Shown here: positions 1-12,313 of the stretch, piece after piece
Position numbering within the stretch: the stretch's first letter is position 1
Layout of the letters: each line of letters starts with the position of its first letter
Source: Asparagopsis taxiformis
Lineage: Eukaryota; Rhodophyta; Florideophyceae; Bonnemaisoniales; Bonnemaisoniaceae
DNA length: 64,000 bases
Reading direction: 5' to 3'
Assembly: GCA_030407315.1 (NCBI GenBank)
Contig: JALQPE010002468.1
Coordinates: 93,622-157,621 of the forward strand
Position numbers and translations under genes: made by a program
Notes under the pieces: generated by a model
What the model was told of the DNA's origin: nothing
The model's input: the letters and a program-made list of their open reading frames with translations, nothing else
Databases searched by the model: none

Positions 1-602
1 GCCACAACTCGCTGCGCATGTGCACTCGTGCACTCGCGCTCTAGCCGTTCTGTAACGCCCCGACTTGTACTGTACGCTGTCCAGCCAGATGCTCACTGCT
101 TTTTTTATAATAATTTATACCTCCCACCCACCTTCAGGATCCACGCAGGGGACATCTCCCGATGCCCCGTGTCTCAACGTGTATGTAAGCTGCGCCACGC
201 CCGCCGCCCAAACCCTCGCTCGCAACGGGCCGCTCGCCCGCCGTCTTCCGCCGCCACTGTTCGCCCCCTGCCCGACACTCGTTTTCGCCTTTGTCCTTGC
301 ACAGCGTGCACCCCAACCGAACGACCGCCGCCGCTCTCCTCTTCTTGCATGTCCCAGCCACACCATTGCCAGTGCGTGGAGCTCGTCCCGATATTGCTAT
401 TGCGCTGCCGCTCTTCTTACATGCTCAGCGTTGTAGTGGCAAGACGCACTATGTATTTATTTAACTGATTGCCACACTCCCTGGCGGCATCCCATCCACA
501 AAATCTTTCTCACTATCTATCGCCTTTACGGTCACTACTCTTGCGGCCACCCAACCTGACTGCCTCATACATTCCATCGAGCGAGTGAACGAGCGACCGG
601 CC

Positions 603-625
603 GATCGATCGATCGATTGATTGAT
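603..625. repeat. GATC/GATT simple repeat
   Basis: A short run of GATC units passes into GATT units. It is low-complexity sequence inside the gene-poor left end. Confidence 0.7.
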
Positions 626-1943
626 ACTTGCGTATCTTCTTCTCTAGCCGCCATAAATTGCTGGTGTATTGGCGTAGACAGCGGCGCGCAGCATGACGTG
701 CTCGCGGCGAGAGATTTGGTTTGGTCGCTTTGCTCACACCGTTTGGGAGGTAAGAAGTGGTCTATCAAAACGGTCAATTTGGCGGGCGCGAGGACACGTC
801 CCAACGAAATTCAACTGTTAGCACCAACCAAGCGACGAAATTCAATCAATCCATTCAAACCTTTCAACGTTGCGGCACAGCACTAGACGAGCGCTCGATT
901 GACAACTGTACCGCTGTGTGCTCGCTTGATTCATTGCGTGAGGCAACAAGTTGTCAAAATGATATGCTGTTTCGTTGGATCGATCTTGTCTTGTCTTGCC
1001 GTCATGCAAGCACATGTTCAGCGCCGTTTCGCATCGTTTTAGTGGATCGACGGTGGCTTTCAACACCTATCAATTTGACGACAATATGTCGCTAACAGTA
1101 GCAGCAAATGCGCGCATGTCCACTCGGGTACTAAGCCTCGGGCGTGTAGGACACGTATACACTGTCAGCAGTGCCTCTGTTGAAGAGCTCGTAGACACAC
1201 ACCGTCGATAGATCGTATCGCACATATCGTATCAACAAGACACGGCAACAGCAGTAATCCAATCTCCACTCGCTCCAATTCACACGACGGCGTTGTGCCA
1301 ATTGTGCGCCGCTCTCTCGACTGCATTACTCTCAAGCCAGTGGGTACAGTCCATTTGACAAACCTAAACTGGATGCGCACTGATTCGCTCGGCACATGCC
1401 ACCATCTACGGCGGCGCTGTATGTTGCCCGCACGCGAGACAGCGGCAACGTTGTGCAACTAAACTGGAGCTCGCGAGATTTGTGTAAATCGCCGCAGGGT
1501 TTTATACATACACCAGCTATTCCGGTACTGTACATTCCACGTCGTTGGTTGATTGGCCGCTGCGGTGGAGGTACTACTTTCATTCCACACCGCGCCTGCG
1601 CCTCTCACGACTCGGCATTTGTAGCCGTATCGTACACAACCGCACCAGGGTCCAGCGGACCGCACCGACCCTGTTTCTGCCACGCATCACACATGCAGCA
1701 GCCGGGCCTCAATTGCGACGCGTCACATGCTGCAGGCAATGCTGTTTCGAATGTATCGTTTACCCACCGAATGACGATAACGACTGTACACCACCGCCGA
1801 TATGTCGCCCTGCCGCCGTGTGCTGCCATATGCGTCGTTTGGATCCTATTGCGCAACTCAATTGCACGTATTTCAGTTAGACACTCGTTGGCTCGCACAC
1901 ACAGCCGTGCGGTGCACTGCACCACAATGCTGTGCACTGCAGC

Positions 1944-1993
1944 GCTGTGCTATGCTGTGCCGTGCTGTGTTGTGCTGTGCCGTGCCGTGCGGT
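1944..1993. repeat. pentanucleotide tandem repeat (GCTGT/GCCGT)
   Basis: Ten consecutive 5-base units read GCTGT or one-base variants (GCTAT, GCCGT, GTTGT, GCGGT). The variation between units suggests an old array. It lies inside an otherwise unremarkable open frame and explains the Cys/Ala/Val-rich translation there. Confidence 0.75.
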
Positions 1994-2562
1994 ACAGTGG
2001 CAGGGTTTTCCCATTGCAACCGACATCGGCCTCCAGATCGATCTATATGACATGTAATGAACCAAACCCTACAAACGACCGACTAGACGCCGTCCGCCTA
2101 TCTCTACCCGATCTTCCAACCATGCTGCAGCAAGTGCGTTCTTCCGCGGATCGCTCGCTTTAGACGCTTCAACACATGCCTATCTACGCAAAGCCTCATA
2201 CGCGCTGCGTCTCCATTCCGTGCGTATCGCGCGAGATGTCGCCGCCCTCTGCGCAGATCGCCATACGCAAACACCGCTGCAGTCAATCAGTCAGTGGAAG
2301 CGCGTCGACAGCGAACAACAACCTGGTCACTTTCGCGGCGCCCATTCAAGCGTCGCATCGTCATCGTCTTGATTAACGATACGTCTCGCTGTCTGTCATT
2401 CGCCAGCACAGCACTGCACTACACTGCATAGCCTCGGCGTTGATCCGTTGCTCTCACAACCTCCATGACGCCCGTCGCTTACAGAGACGGCACTAGCGCG
2501 TACACATTTGTATGCTTCCGGTACGCGCAACGGCTGCGGCATTGCTTGCGGGAAGCATGGAG

Positions 2563-2580
2563 GCGCGCGCGCGCGCGCGC
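2563..2580. repeat. (GC)n dinucleotide run
   Basis: Nine consecutive GC dinucleotides form an alternating purine-pyrimidine tract that could adopt Z-DNA. No gene context is visible. Confidence 0.7.
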
Positions 2581-4085
2581 CTTTGACAGCACTTGCATTC
2601 CACTCGCGCCCGCATGGAGGCCGGCGCGCGTCGCGTTGGTTCTCGCCGGCGTCTTTGAGACGCGGCGCGCGCCGGGAGAGGAATCGGTTGATATGGAGTC
2701 GTGTTTGACGGCTATCGGCGCCGGTCACGCGCCGGAAAACAATTTTCATTTGTGTCGCGGTTCGAGACCCATCGGTCCGCCCGATGCGGAGACAAGGGCG
2801 CGCCGCGTGACGGCGACTTGAAGCAATAGCTTAGATCACATTTCTTGTTTTGTACGGGCTCGCGTTTGGCTGGCAATTTCTACGCAACTTGGAGGCGACT
2901 GATGTATGAAGAAAAGTGTGAGGATTCGTCCGAGGTTGGATGCAATCAAAATTGAAATGACCGTTGTTCACGTTTTGTTGTTCGATGGCCCCATTGACGC
3001 TATGTCTCTTCCGCGCAGACCAGTGAAGAAAACGGTACACAGATATTTTACCGGCCGCACGCCCACAGATAAATTTGGAGTCCTGTACATTTCGTTGCTT
3101 CTGTCTACATGCGTACATTCTATTAGCCAATGTGTTATGGCAGCGCGCATTCTACCTGTTGACCACCCACACACAAACACATAGATACCGTTGGAAACGA
3201 GGATATGTACTTGTTATGTTACCCTGCGTTCCCTCATTTACACCAACGTACACAGTGTAACCTCGCTGGGGCCTCCGCCGTGGTAGTACCCGACCATCCC
3301 CCGAAGCGTATCTTCGACTCGTTTCTTCACATTCACTCGTGTGCACGTCTAGACGCCTTCCGCCGTGAACTTGCCAATGACGTCATGATAACTGCTTTCA
3401 TAACTTCATGTACCGTACAATCCGTATCACACAATCTGTATTCCGATTGTGCAGCTTCCAGCATCTAATTACAAGCAATTCGATTTCACCCAAACCATTT
3501 GCCCTATCCATTGTCGCCAACTCGCACCATGCCCGCTGCTTCCTGTGCCGCACTACAGCATAGCGACCATTCCGATTCGCTGCAACCACGATCAATAAGT
3601 TGAAAATATTTTTGCCTCGTCAGCAAACTCGTAAGGCATTCCAACTGGCCCGGCCGAATCTTACAAAAACGCCTAGAACGGTAGAAATTTCAAATTCCCA
3701 ACAATGCTGAGCTCAGCAAACGCTGTCGACGCCCAAATCTCCGCTTCCGACAACTATCAATGGTGCACGCAATGAAACATAGCCGTCGCCCTCTCCACCT
3801 GTCCCATCACCATTCGCTGTACACCGCCCCCGCCTCCCCCCATTGGCTACGCAATATTCGCTGACGTCGTTTGCGGACCGTGGTAGAAATTCTCATCATA
3901 CGCCGTCAGCTGACCGCGCCCAGATTCCGCCCATTCATGGCTGCGAATCGCGCCTCCATCGATGCACATCTGCCACACACTACCGACGCCCAACCGCAAG
4001 TCGCGTCCTATAGATATCTGCAATTTCATCTCCTTCCATCCATCGTCGCCTCCTCCCGACCGTCGCACCACCCGCACAAACCGCA

Positions 4086-6239
4086 ATGGCCTTTGTTGGA
4101 TCCACTTTCATTCCCGGCAGGGGACGTAGCGCCCCCCAGCTTTCTTCCACCTTCACCGCGCGCGCAAACTTCCGCTCGACCAACCCCGTCCCGCGCTCGA
4201 CCCCGCGCATGGTCGCAGCCGAGAGCACCGGCCAACTCGCTCAGACTGACGATGCTTTCACCAATGACTGCATCAATGCAATTCGTTTCCTCGCCATCGA
4301 TGGTGTGGAAAAGGCAAAGTCCGGACACCCCGGTATGCCCATGGGTATGGCGCCCTCCGCATATGTGCTTTTCAAAAAGTTCATGACCTTCAACCCGAAG
4401 AACCCCGATTTCGTCAATCGGGATCGTTTTGTTCTTTCCGCTGGACACGGCTCCATGCTTCAGTATGCCCTCCTCTATCTCTTCGGTTATGACTCAGTCA
4501 CCATTGATGACATCAAGCAGTTCCGTCAGTACGGTTCCCGCACTCCCGGCCATCCGGAGAACTTTGAGACAAAGGGTATTGAGGTGACAACCGGCCCCTT
4601 GGGCCAGGGTATTTGCAATGCTGTCGGTATTGCTATGGCCGAGGCACACACAGCCGCTGTGTACAACAAGCCTGATGCAACCATTATCGATAACTACACC
4701 TATGTCATTATGGGTGACGGCTGCCACATGGAGGGTATCTCCGGAGAGGCATGCTCCCTTGCCGGCCATTACGGTCTCGGAAAGCTCATTGCTCTTTATG
4801 ATGATAACCATATTTCCATCGATGGCCACACCGATATCTCCTTCACCGAAGACGTCAGCAAGAGATTCGAGGCGTACGGCTGGCAGGTGATCAACGTGCC
4901 CAACGGCAACACTGATATCGCTGCTCTTGAGGCCGCCATTGTCGAGGCCAAGGCCTGCACTGACAAGCCCACGCTCATCAATGTGACGACTATTATCGGT
5001 TTTGGATCGCCAAACAAGAGTGACTCGCACGATTGTCATGGTGCCGCCCTCGGTGCCGATGAGGTCGCTGCCACCCGTGAGTACCTTGGCTGGAAGTACG
5101 AACCGTTTGACGTCCCGCAAAACGTCCTTGATCACTACCGCGAGAAGGTTGCCGACGGTGCACAAGCTGAAGCTGACTGGAATGCCTCCTTTGCCGCGTA
5201 CAAGGCCAAGTACCCTGAGTTGGCCGCTCAATTTGAGAGCACTGTTCTGAACAAGGAGCTTCCCGCCAATGTCGACCAAGCCCTCATTGACGCTGCAAAT
5301 GCAAGCGACGCCAAGGCCACGCGCCAGCTGTCGCAGCTGATGCTCAACACCATTGCACCGCTAGTGCCCAACTTTGTCGGTGGATCTGCTGATTTGGCCG
5401 GCTCTAACCTGACCATCATGAAGGGTTACGGCGATTTCCAGAAGGCAACACCAGAGGGCCGCAACCTGCGATTTGGTGTGCGTGAACATGGCATGGGTGC
5501 CATTGTGAATGGAATTGTTCTTGCCGGGTATGGAATGATTCCGTACTGCGCTACTTTCTTCGTGTTTACTGATTACATGCGCGGCGCCATGAGACTGGCT
5601 TCGCTGTCCAAGGTCGGTGTGATCAACGTCATGACTCACGACTCTGTGTTCCTAGGCGAAGACGGACCGACACATCAGCCGATCGAACATTTGGCATCTT
5701 TCCGTGCCATGCCCAACCACTACATGTACCGACCGGCCGATCCAATTGAGGTTGCTGCTTCCTATTCAGTTGGTCTGTCATCGCGCTCGACACCGGTCAC
5801 GATCGCTCTGACGCGTCAAAAGACAACTGTGTTGGAGGGCGGCTCGTTCGAGGGCGCCAAGAAGGGTATTTACACACTGAGCGACAACTCGACCGGAACA
5901 CCGGACATGATCCTGATGGGAACCGGTTCGGAAGTATCTCTTGTTGTCGACGCGGCCGAGGAGATCCGCAAGTCTGGGAAGACGGTGCGTGTGGTTTCTG
6001 CACCATGTGTGGACATTTTCGAGGAGCAAGATGCTGCCTACAAAGAGTCTGTATTGCCAGCAGCTATTAAGGATAAGACTCTGGTGTGCGAAGCAGGTAG
6101 CAGCTTTGGATGGGCCAAGTATGCGTCCACGTTTGTTTGCATCGATACTTTCGGTATCTCTGCACCGGGCAACGCAAAGATGTCGGAACACTTTGGCCTG
6201 ACGGTTGCGAATGTTGTTGAGAAGGCGCTTGCCATGTAA
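4086..6239 (+). CDS. TKT: transketolase, plastid form (Calvin cycle)
   Basis: This 717-residue protein is a thiamine-diphosphate enzyme that moves two-carbon ketol units between sugar phosphates. The first 45 or so residues form a transit-like peptide starting MAFVGSTF, rich in Ser, Arg and Phe, followed by the mature start near TDDAF. Family motifs are present: GHPGMPMG near residue 80, the GDG diphosphate-binding motif in [14 protein letters not shown], and the pyrimidine-domain segments [10 protein letters not shown] and [13 protein letters not shown]. Length equals a typical transketolase (about 670) plus a targeting peptide. The ATG follows a pyrimidine-rich leader. A plastid Calvin-cycle role is inferred from the extension; the family assignment is certain. 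Confidence 0.96.
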   Translation: MAFVGSTFIPGRGRSAPQLSSTFTARANFRSTNPVPRSTPRMVAAESTGQLAQTDDAFTNDCINAIRFLAIDGVEKAKSGHPGMPMGMAPSAYVLFKKFMTFNPKNPDFVNRDRFVLSAGHGSMLQYALLYLFGYDSVTIDDIKQFRQYGSRTPGHPENFETKGIEVTTGPLGQGICNAVGIAMAEAHTAAVYNKPDATIIDNYTYVIMGDGCHMEGISGEACSLAGHYGLGKLIALYDDNHISIDGHTDISFTEDVSKRFEAYGWQVINVPNGNTDIAALEAAIVEAKACTDKPTLINVTTIIGFGSPNKSDSHDCHGAALGADEVAATREYLGWKYEPFDVPQNVLDHYREKVADGAQAEADWNASFAAYKAKYPELAAQFESTVLNKELPANVDQALIDAANASDAKATRQLSQLMLNTIAPLVPNFVGGSADLAGSNLTIMKGYGDFQKATPEGRNLRFGVREHGMGAIVNGIVLAGYGMIPYCATFFVFTDYMRGAMRLASLSKVGVINVMTHDSVFLGEDGPTHQPIEHLASFRAMPNHYMYRPADPIEVAASYSVGLSSRSTPVTIALTRQKTTVLEGGSFEGAKKGIYTLSDNSTGTPDMILMGTGSEVSLVVDAAEEIRKSGKTVRVVSAPCVDIFEEQDAAYKESVLPAAIKDKTLVCEAGSSFGWAKYASTFVCIDTFGISAPGNAKMSEHFGLTVANVVEKALAM

Positions 6240-6627
6240 GTTTGCTCGTTTTGGTAGTGGACAAGTTTCGAAGTAAAGATTTGCTTTTCTACTTAACGAA
6301 AGGGCGAGACGGATAGATGAACGGGAGATTAGGCCCAAAATGAGGTATATATATGAGGGCACGTGTCGTTATATGGTTTGATGTGTGAGATGGCCCAGTG
6401 GAGAGGCTCAATGAGCGGTGAGAAATCCAAACCAACGTAAATTACAACTTGCACCTGTGAATATCTGGTGATATCTCTCGAGCGAGTGTGTGAGGTGCAA
6501 ACCCACCGCTGCTGTGCCGCCAATCGTCATTTCGAGACATGTTTTAAGCATAAAACCACATTCCCATGCACCTTTCCACTCTCTTATATTCGACCATCAA
6601 CAACTATTCCAGCCCGTCAACTTCATC
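6240..6627. other. intergenic: transketolase 3' end / SIL1-like 5' leader
   Basis: This stretch separates two rightward genes. It holds a TATATATA run near 6344-6352, whose role is unclear, and the 5' leader of the next gene. The frame of the downstream gene stays open upstream to an ATG at 6490, but that N-terminus does not look like protein. Confidence 0.4.
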
Positions 6628-7851
6628 ATGATCCTGCGACAACTCTCAACAACCTCTCGTATATCCCTCGTCCTCACCCTCGTCCTCACCGTTAACGCCG
6701 TTCATTTCCCTGTTATACGCCGCCCGCAGCGCTTACTACACGCTCCGCAACGTCGTCCAGTCTCGAGTGCAACCACCAACGAACATGCGTCCGACCGCGA
6801 CACCCGCTCATGGACGCGCATGGACTCCAAACGACTCCTCGCCTTTCGACTTTTGCGCAGTGCAGACAGACACAAAGAGCGCTCCTTACGTGATGTGCTC
6901 ACCGAGCACGACGACGATATTTCACAAAGCGCCCAGCCGGCGCAAACCGAGCTCCAGCCAGACGTCAAGGTCGAGGTGCAGCAACCTGAAACATTCATGA
7001 GTATGTCGCAGCTATTTGCATGGGCTATCAACAACACCGTTCGAGTAGCCGCGGCAACCAGCTACACAAATCGTGCCACACCGGCCGTACAAAAGGCGCT
7101 GCCGCCTGCCACGCGACGCGACGCCGAGCCGCCGCGTCAGCAGCGCCGTGTAGACGGCGCCGCATTGGACGCGTCCGTCGACGTGCAGCAGGAACTGGAG
7201 GCTCTGCGCACGTCGACCGAGTCCGAATTCGACGTAATGAAACGTAGTGTGCACGTATTGACCACAAAGCGCTCGTCGTCTCGGCAGGTGTCCGCGCTGC
7301 TGATGCTGGAAGAGCTGTGCCACAGTATAGACAATGGGCGCGATTTGGAGGTATCCGGCGGACTCAAACCGGTCATTGCGGCCATGGATTCGCGGTACGC
7401 GCCCGTGCGTGCCAGCGCCGCCTGGGCACTTGCCACCTGTTGTCAGAATAATCCGCCCGTGCAGAGGGGCGCGCTCGCGACTGGTGCCGTGCCGCTGCTG
7501 TCGCGGCTCGCCGCGCACGACTCGAGTGATACCGTGCGCGCAAAGGCGCTCTTCGCGCTTAATGCGCTGTTGGAACTTGAGGAGGCGCGCGTGCGTTTCG
7601 AGGAACTGCCGTTGGCGGTGTTGGTTGTGCGCAATTCAATGGTGCACACTGCTGATTTTCGCGCCACCAGACGCGCATTGAATTTATCTGAATTGCTCGT
7701 GAGACGTAATTTAGACGCGTGGAAGACTATGCTGGAGGCGTGGGATGTGCCGACAATGATTGAGAAACTGATGAGGGAGCATCGTGATCGAGATGTGCGC
7801 GAGAGTGCTGCAAGAACTATTGCTGCGCTTGATGGGCGGTCCGTTGCTTGA
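6628..7851 (+). CDS. SIL1: ER-type Hsp70 nucleotide-exchange factor (SIL1/FES1/HspBP1 family)
   Basis: The 407-residue product has an N-terminal signal sequence (MILRQLSTTSRISLVLTLVL, then TVNA), a low-complexity region, and an armadillo-like C-terminal half. The segment from about residue 225 carries the HspBP1/Fes1 signature: SALLMLEELCHSIDNG, GGLKPVIAAMDS, VRASAAWALATCCQNNPPVQ, and ARVRFEEL. Proteins of this family bind the Hsp70 ATPase domain and speed ADP release; with a signal peptide the likely partner is lumenal BiP. The ATG at 6628 was chosen over the in-frame one at 6490 because only it opens directly with the signal peptide. No C-terminal HDEL-like retention signal is seen (end is DGRSVA). 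Confidence 0.8.
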   Translation: MILRQLSTTSRISLVLTLVLTVNAVHFPVIRRPQRLLHAPQRRPVSSATTNEHASDRDTRSWTRMDSKRLLAFRLLRSADRHKERSLRDVLTEHDDDISQSAQPAQTELQPDVKVEVQQPETFMSMSQLFAWAINNTVRVAAATSYTNRATPAVQKALPPATRRDAEPPRQQRRVDGAALDASVDVQQELEALRTSTESEFDVMKRSVHVLTTKRSSSRQVSALLMLEELCHSIDNGRDLEVSGGLKPVIAAMDSRYAPVRASAAWALATCCQNNPPVQRGALATGAVPLLSRLAAHDSSDTVRAKALFALNALLELEEARVRFEELPLAVLVVRNSMVHTADFRATRRALNLSELLVRRNLDAWKTMLEAWDVPTMIEKLMREHRDRDVRESAARTIAALDGRSVA

Positions 7852-8319
7852 TGGCAGTTTTGGAATGCCCCGCGTAGTGGTAGTCGGCTGGTTGTTTATG
7901 TCGTTAGTTTCCATACTCTGCCAGCTGGTAGTTGATAGAATTTTGAACAATTGTAAAGTACGTGTTTGTTGTTATCAAAGGTCGCGCCTGTTATGTCTTT
8001 GACCAGTGACATTGTCGCATAGCTTGTCATCTCCCTTCAGAGAATATACTGCGCGCCTCAACTCCCCTCCGGACATGACTGACTGCACTTTCTTCGTCAA
8101 ACACGCAACTACTCAATGAGGACGACAAAATTTCAGAATCGAGTTCCGAGCGTGTGGCGCACGAAACTCGTCCCTTGAGGGCTTTATTTTTTTTGTCTTT
8201 TCTGTTACAAGAAGGCGCATAATCTATACACAGTAGGTTGAGGTAGATATTGTAGACTGCAACCGACTAAGTGCGCTCATCTGCAACTGTTTTCTTAAAG
8301 GGAAGGGCTAGAGGAATTT
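7852..8319. other. intergenic
   Basis: No gene is supported. The stretch includes a T-rich run near 8186-8194 and is more AT-rich than its neighbours. Confidence 0.4.
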
Positions 8320-8697
8320 ATGCCTCAGATTCACTGTTCAAATGTGTCTGAAAGTGAGCTTGATAGATCTGTGGAAGCATTGACCCAATGCATCTACGAG
8401 ATTGCAGAGATGAGTGAAATGCTGACTTTTTTTCTCACCCTTAGACTTGATATAAACAGTTACGATGTGTCCAGGGTTTTTCAAATGCAGTTATTCACAT
8501 GTGATGATTGTACATGTACTCAATGGTATGAATGGTTGGATGGTCACTTTGACCCAAAGATTAGAAGAAAATCGACACTTTCTCAACGAGCTCGAGTAAT
8601 CCAAACCACGATATGCTCAGAGAAAGTTTGTGTAGTGAAGTGTAGGGCACCATTTGGCACACCGTACAAGACCCATAATACCAATCTTCAATATTAA
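8320..8697 (+). CDS. small hypothetical protein (doubtful)
   Basis: A 125-residue frame opens at a real ATG. The translation begins MPQIHCSNVSESELDRSVEA and contains ten Cys, with a CDDCTCTQW segment in the middle. I recognise no family. The surrounding DNA is AT-richer than in the certain genes and no clear promoter is visible, so this may be chance. Confidence 0.25.
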   Translation: MPQIHCSNVSESELDRSVEALTQCIYEIAEMSEMLTFFLTLRLDINSYDVSRVFQMQLFTCDDCTCTQWYEWLDGHFDPKIRRKSTLSQRARVIQTTICSEKVCVVKCRAPFGTPYKTHNTNLQY

Positions 8698-8975
8698 ATA
8701 TCCCAAGTGCTCATGAAATACAAAACAGCTTCTTGACAAGCTTGAGCAATTGGCGATACGTTGGAATGTCCAATTTGTTGGACAATACGAACGATGCAGA
8801 TAGTGCGGAAAGAGGTAGAGAGAGATGGGGAGAGTGAAGAAAAGGGGGGAAACTCCAGATGGAATAAAGAAATGATGGGAGGGAATAGGTTGAAATGATC
8901 CCAGTCGCCACCCGAAAAAGGTCGGATGAAATCATTTCGAAACCCGGGGAGATGACAAGTAGAGGGGGGGAAGGA

Positions 8976-10202
8976 TCATTCGCAATACAGAGACTTGTCT
9001 ACAAGCGGAGGAATTGGCGCAATCTCTGTACCAAGTTCTTGTTCAATGCGGTAAAGATTAAAACGGTCTTCATACGTAATGAGACTTATGGCGAGTCCAC
9101 GGTGTCCGAAGCGACCAGACCTGCCGACTCGATGAAGGTAAGTCTCCGAACTTCTTGGGAAATCAAAGTTAATGACAACGTTCACGGCTTGGATATCGAT
9201 GCCTCGAGTGAAAAGGTCAGACGAGACAAGATTCCTACAAGCGCCGGAGCGGAAGTCATGGAAGACTCTGTTGCGTTGTTCTTGGGGCATCTTGGCATGA
9301 ATATAGAAGCAAGAGTAGCCAAGTTCAGTAATTTTCCGTGCAAGTAACTCCACACGGTTGACAGAGTTGCAGAATATGATACTTTGGTTGATCTGGAGTT
9401 TAGAGAAGAGGGTATTGAGGCAATGAACTTTCTTGGACTCCTCCACAAAGGCGTAGAACTGTGTGATACCACGGAGGGTAAGCTCGTCCATGAGGTTAAT
9501 TTCATAGGGCTTGCGGAGCCAGCGGTCGCGGAAACCCTTGACGGTGACGGGGAAAGTTGCAGAAAAGAGGGAGATCTGTCTGTCTTTGGGCGTGAATTTT
9601 CCAATAATTTGCTCGATGACATGTGTAAACTCTGCGGACAAGAGCTTATCGGCTTCGTCCATGACGACCATACGACAGTTGGAGAGCTTGCAGACACCTT
9701 TATCAGCGAGGTCCAGAATACGACCGGGGGTGGCAACGAGGACATGGACGGGCTGGTAGAATCTCATGATATCGTCACGAAGAGAAGTACCCCCAGTTGA
9801 AACCATGACAGCGAGACCATCGATGTGTCTACCAAGTTTTTTGCAGACTTGAGCGGTCTGGAGGGCGAGCTCGCGGGTGGGGACGAGGACGAGGGCGGAA
9901 GCAATGTTCTGTTTAAGATTAACTTTTTCGAGGATAGGGATGAGATAGGCGCCTGTTTTGCCAGTGCCGTTTTTAGCGCGAGCGAGAATGTCACGACCGG
10001 CAAGGGAAACAGGTATGGCAGCTTCTTGGATCGGGGAGGGTTGTTCGAAACCCATTTCATAGATGCCCATTAGAAGGTCGCGTTTGAGATAGTAGTCCTC
10101 AAATTCATTGCCCTTTGTGGCGGTGACATCTGTGGTCTTGATGCGGGTGTCTTTGGGTGGCGCCTTGACGAGGCTGCGCCAGTCTTCGGGAACGGCTGCC
10201 AT
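8976..10202 (-). CDS. DHH1: DEAD-box RNA helicase DHH1/DDX6 (mRNA decapping, P-bodies)
   Basis: This 408-residue protein is an ATP-dependent RNA helicase of the DDX6/Dhh1/Rck subfamily, which represses translation and promotes decapping in cytoplasmic granules. All motifs are visible: Q motif ([15 protein letters not shown]), Walker [35 protein letters not shown], and [10 protein letters not shown]. Subfamily hallmarks include the N-terminal [19 protein letters not shown] and the C-terminal IEQELGTEI. The frame stays open for 333 bases upstream to 10535, but that stretch is Pro/Ser-rich and unlike the family, so I start at MAAVPEDW (10202) and treat the rest as 5' leader. Confidence 0.95.
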   Translation of the reverse strand: MAAVPEDWRSLVKAPPKDTRIKTTDVTATKGNEFEDYYLKRDLLMGIYEMGFEQPSPIQEAAIPVSLAGRDILARAKNGTGKTGAYLIPILEKVNLKQNIASALVLVPTRELALQTAQVCKKLGRHIDGLAVMVSTGGTSLRDDIMRFYQPVHVLVATPGRILDLADKGVCKLSNCRMVVMDEADKLLSAEFTHVIEQIIGKFTPKDRQISLFSATFPVTVKGFRDRWLRKPYEINLMDELTLRGITQFYAFVEESKKVHCLNTLFSKLQINQSIIFCNSVNRVELLARKITELGYSCFYIHAKMPQEQRNRVFHDFRSGACRNLVSSDLFTRGIDIQAVNVVINFDFPRSSETYLHRVGRSGRFGHRGLAISLITYEDRFNLYRIEQELGTEIAPIPPLVDKSLYCE

Positions 10203-10808
10203 GAGATCTGGCTGGTGGGGGCGGAGGGGCGGGTGGTGGACGGGACGGTGAGTACCGGTGGGGCGTGTGCTGGAGGAGGAGGGAAGCGGTGGTTGGGCGG
10301 GTTGGAAGATGATTGGGAAGTTGTAGACGGATGTTAATGGAGAGTCAGTGTGCACTACGGCTTGGACGGCGTAATTATATGAGTGGTTTGGAGAACAGAT
10401 TGAGTCTGCAGGAAATTGGCTACATTGCGATTCGAAAATAACTGTGTTGAGACGGCCAAAGATAGCACTGCTGGCTGCGAATGAAAGGGATCTCATGCGG
10501 ATGAATGGGGTTTGAGCTGATTTGATTTGGCTCAATGAGCCGATTACACGACCGATTTACTCACCCTGAACGGGCCATAGATTAGATTCACAGTAGCCTT
10601 GGCCCGCGACGTCGTCTGGAACGTCATTACACAGTTTCGAAAACCGGGACCAGACACGTCCTCGAACCAGACGAAGCCCGGCAACACGTTGGACGCCTGC
10701 AAGCCTCAAGGGACAACCATACCCATCACTAACAAAATGTACAAATAAAATAACAAAACCGGCACGTCTCCCAACCATCGCGCCTATTCCCACACATATT
10801 GCACACCC
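10203..10808. other. DHH1 upstream region
   Basis: It holds the 5' leader and promoter of DHH1 and the 3' flank of the next leftward gene. Short minus-strand frames here have no recognisable product. Confidence 0.4.
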
Positions 10809-11417
10809 TCAGAACAAATCCGTCATCAACAACCCATTCGTCTCCTCCCAAACCTCCCTCGCGCCATCCACGCCTCCCCCCTCCGGGGACCGCATCGGCG
10901 ACGGCGGGGGGCTAGCATTCTCCAAGTCCAACAAACTCCCCACACTCCCGACGATCTCCAGCTTTCGTCCAAAGCTACCATACCCACCCACGGAACCGGC
11001 GCTGGCCCCATCGCAGACATCAGCCTCCGCGCGCGTCGCAAGCGCGCGCACCGCGACGTAGAGCGCCGCGGAGACGGCGCCGACGGCCAGCGCGCCGACG
11101 AGGAGCGCGACGAGAAACACCATGAGCTCGCGGTAGACGAGGTGCAGATGCAGACGGCATGTGTGTGCGTCGCGAATATCCGCGCAGACCACATGCGCCG
11201 CGTCGATTTGTAGCAAGATGACGTCCAGTTTGCGCGCGAATTGACAGACCCATTCCGCGTCGTGGCGCGTGCAGACTATTCGTCGCGCCATCTCACACGC
11301 GCCCCGCGCACCCGTGCAGTGCCGCGTCGCCGCGGTGAAGCTCAGCGTCGGTGAGGCGTCCACCCCCGCCGTTGGTCGCTGGAGTAGGAAGGCGTGCAGG
11401 AGCCTGCGGGCGCGCAT
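10809..11417 (-). CDS. small single-pass membrane protein, unknown function
   Basis: The frame encodes 202 residues. The N-terminal half has several Cys and His (CTRHDAEWVCQF, HVVCADIRDAHTCRLHLHLV). A strong hydrophobic segment of about 25 residues follows (VFLVALLVGALAVGAVSAAL and on), then a Gly/Ser/Pro-rich tail ending in LLMTDLF. The start is an ATG at 11417; a second in-frame ATG 42 codons in (MARRIVCTRH) is possible. Strong GC bias at third positions and a clear membrane segment make coding likely, but I do not recognise the family. Confidence 0.55.
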   Translation of the reverse strand: MRARRLLHAFLLQRPTAGVDASPTLSFTAATRHCTGARGACEMARRIVCTRHDAEWVCQFARKLDVILLQIDAAHVVCADIRDAHTCRLHLHLVYRELMVFLVALLVGALAVGAVSAALYVAVRALATRAEADVCDGASAGSVGGYGSFGRKLEIVGSVGSLLDLENASPPPSPMRSPEGGGVDGAREVWEETNGLLMTDLF

Positions 11418-12313
11418 GGTGCGGGTGCGATGGTTGGTGATGCTGCGTTTTGGTGTGGGCTGTGGCGGATGGATGGAAGATTGTGGCGATTTGACATGTT
11501 GTGGGCTGGTGAGGATGGAGATTTGGTGTAGGTTGAGCTTGCAGATATGGTACGGTTGGATGCGTTCATAGGTGTTATTGTCGCTGCTGTATGACTGGAT
11601 TTGTGTTGGATTTCATTTATGGTGTTGTTTGTGGGCCCGAAATTGTATGCTTGGGGCATTTCTGGCCCCTGAAATAATTTGTTATCTCGGTTTGGGATGA
11701 ATGGGAAACGTGTCCGGAATTGGTACTGCGGTCTACAGCTTGGAAACGGAGGCAAGGTCTTGCTTACTGTCTATCTCTCGCCATTTTCGACTCTGCGTAG
11801 ATACAAGTAAATTAATTTTAGCAAGGAGAGCGTTCTTTCTTCAGGATGTATCGCAAACATTTTGCATCGGTTTCGTTGCATATTGTGACAAAACATACTC
11901 GCTGTTGATCCCTTACCATAGTACACTGTACGGTCGTTGTCGTCATCAACACAATACGTTTGGTCTCCCCTGTTTGCATTACATATCTGACGTAGTCATG
12001 TGCGTTATGGGTTATCTACGTATTTTAGTCCCAACACATGTAATACATCCATTGGCTTATTACTATCATCTTACTGTACAGTAAATACACTTTCGTACTA
12101 CTACACTCTTAAATTGCATTGTCATTCGCCGCAGACCAACTCTCAATACACTCTCAACATGCCATGCGCACGACCACGTCCAACTCGGATCAAACACCAT
12201 TGCCGAAAGCTACATCTCAGCATCATCCCACCAACTGAAACCAGCTTCAATCATCCCCCCATCCAATTAGCCCCCAGCCCTTCCATCTGCATTAACAGAA
12301 AGCGCACATCTCC
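11418..12313. other. divergent intergenic region
   Basis: It separates the leftward membrane-protein gene from rightward RPC2 and should hold both promoters. The right half is AT-rich. A minus-strand frame at 11342-11755 overlaps the membrane gene and looks spurious. Confidence 0.4.

Larger units (their letters stand above)
1..4085. other. gene-poor region with simple repeats
   Basis: I see no convincing gene in these 4 kb. Open frames exist, the longest being 1396-2163 on the plus strand, but their translations are Cys/His/Arg-rich with no domain, and part of that frame is a translated tandem repeat. Simple repeats lie at 603-625, 1944-1993 and 2563-2580. No tRNA B-box with a matching T-stem was found on either strand. 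The last few hundred bases must hold the transketolase promoter and 5' leader. Confidence 0.5.

Noticed and set aside
1396..2163. 255-codon open frame on the plus strand
   Set aside because: It spans a pentanucleotide repeat, has no domain, and overlaps equally long frames on both strands.
4494..5279. 261-codon minus-strand frame
   Set aside because: It is the antisense shadow of transketolase, whose protein match is certain.
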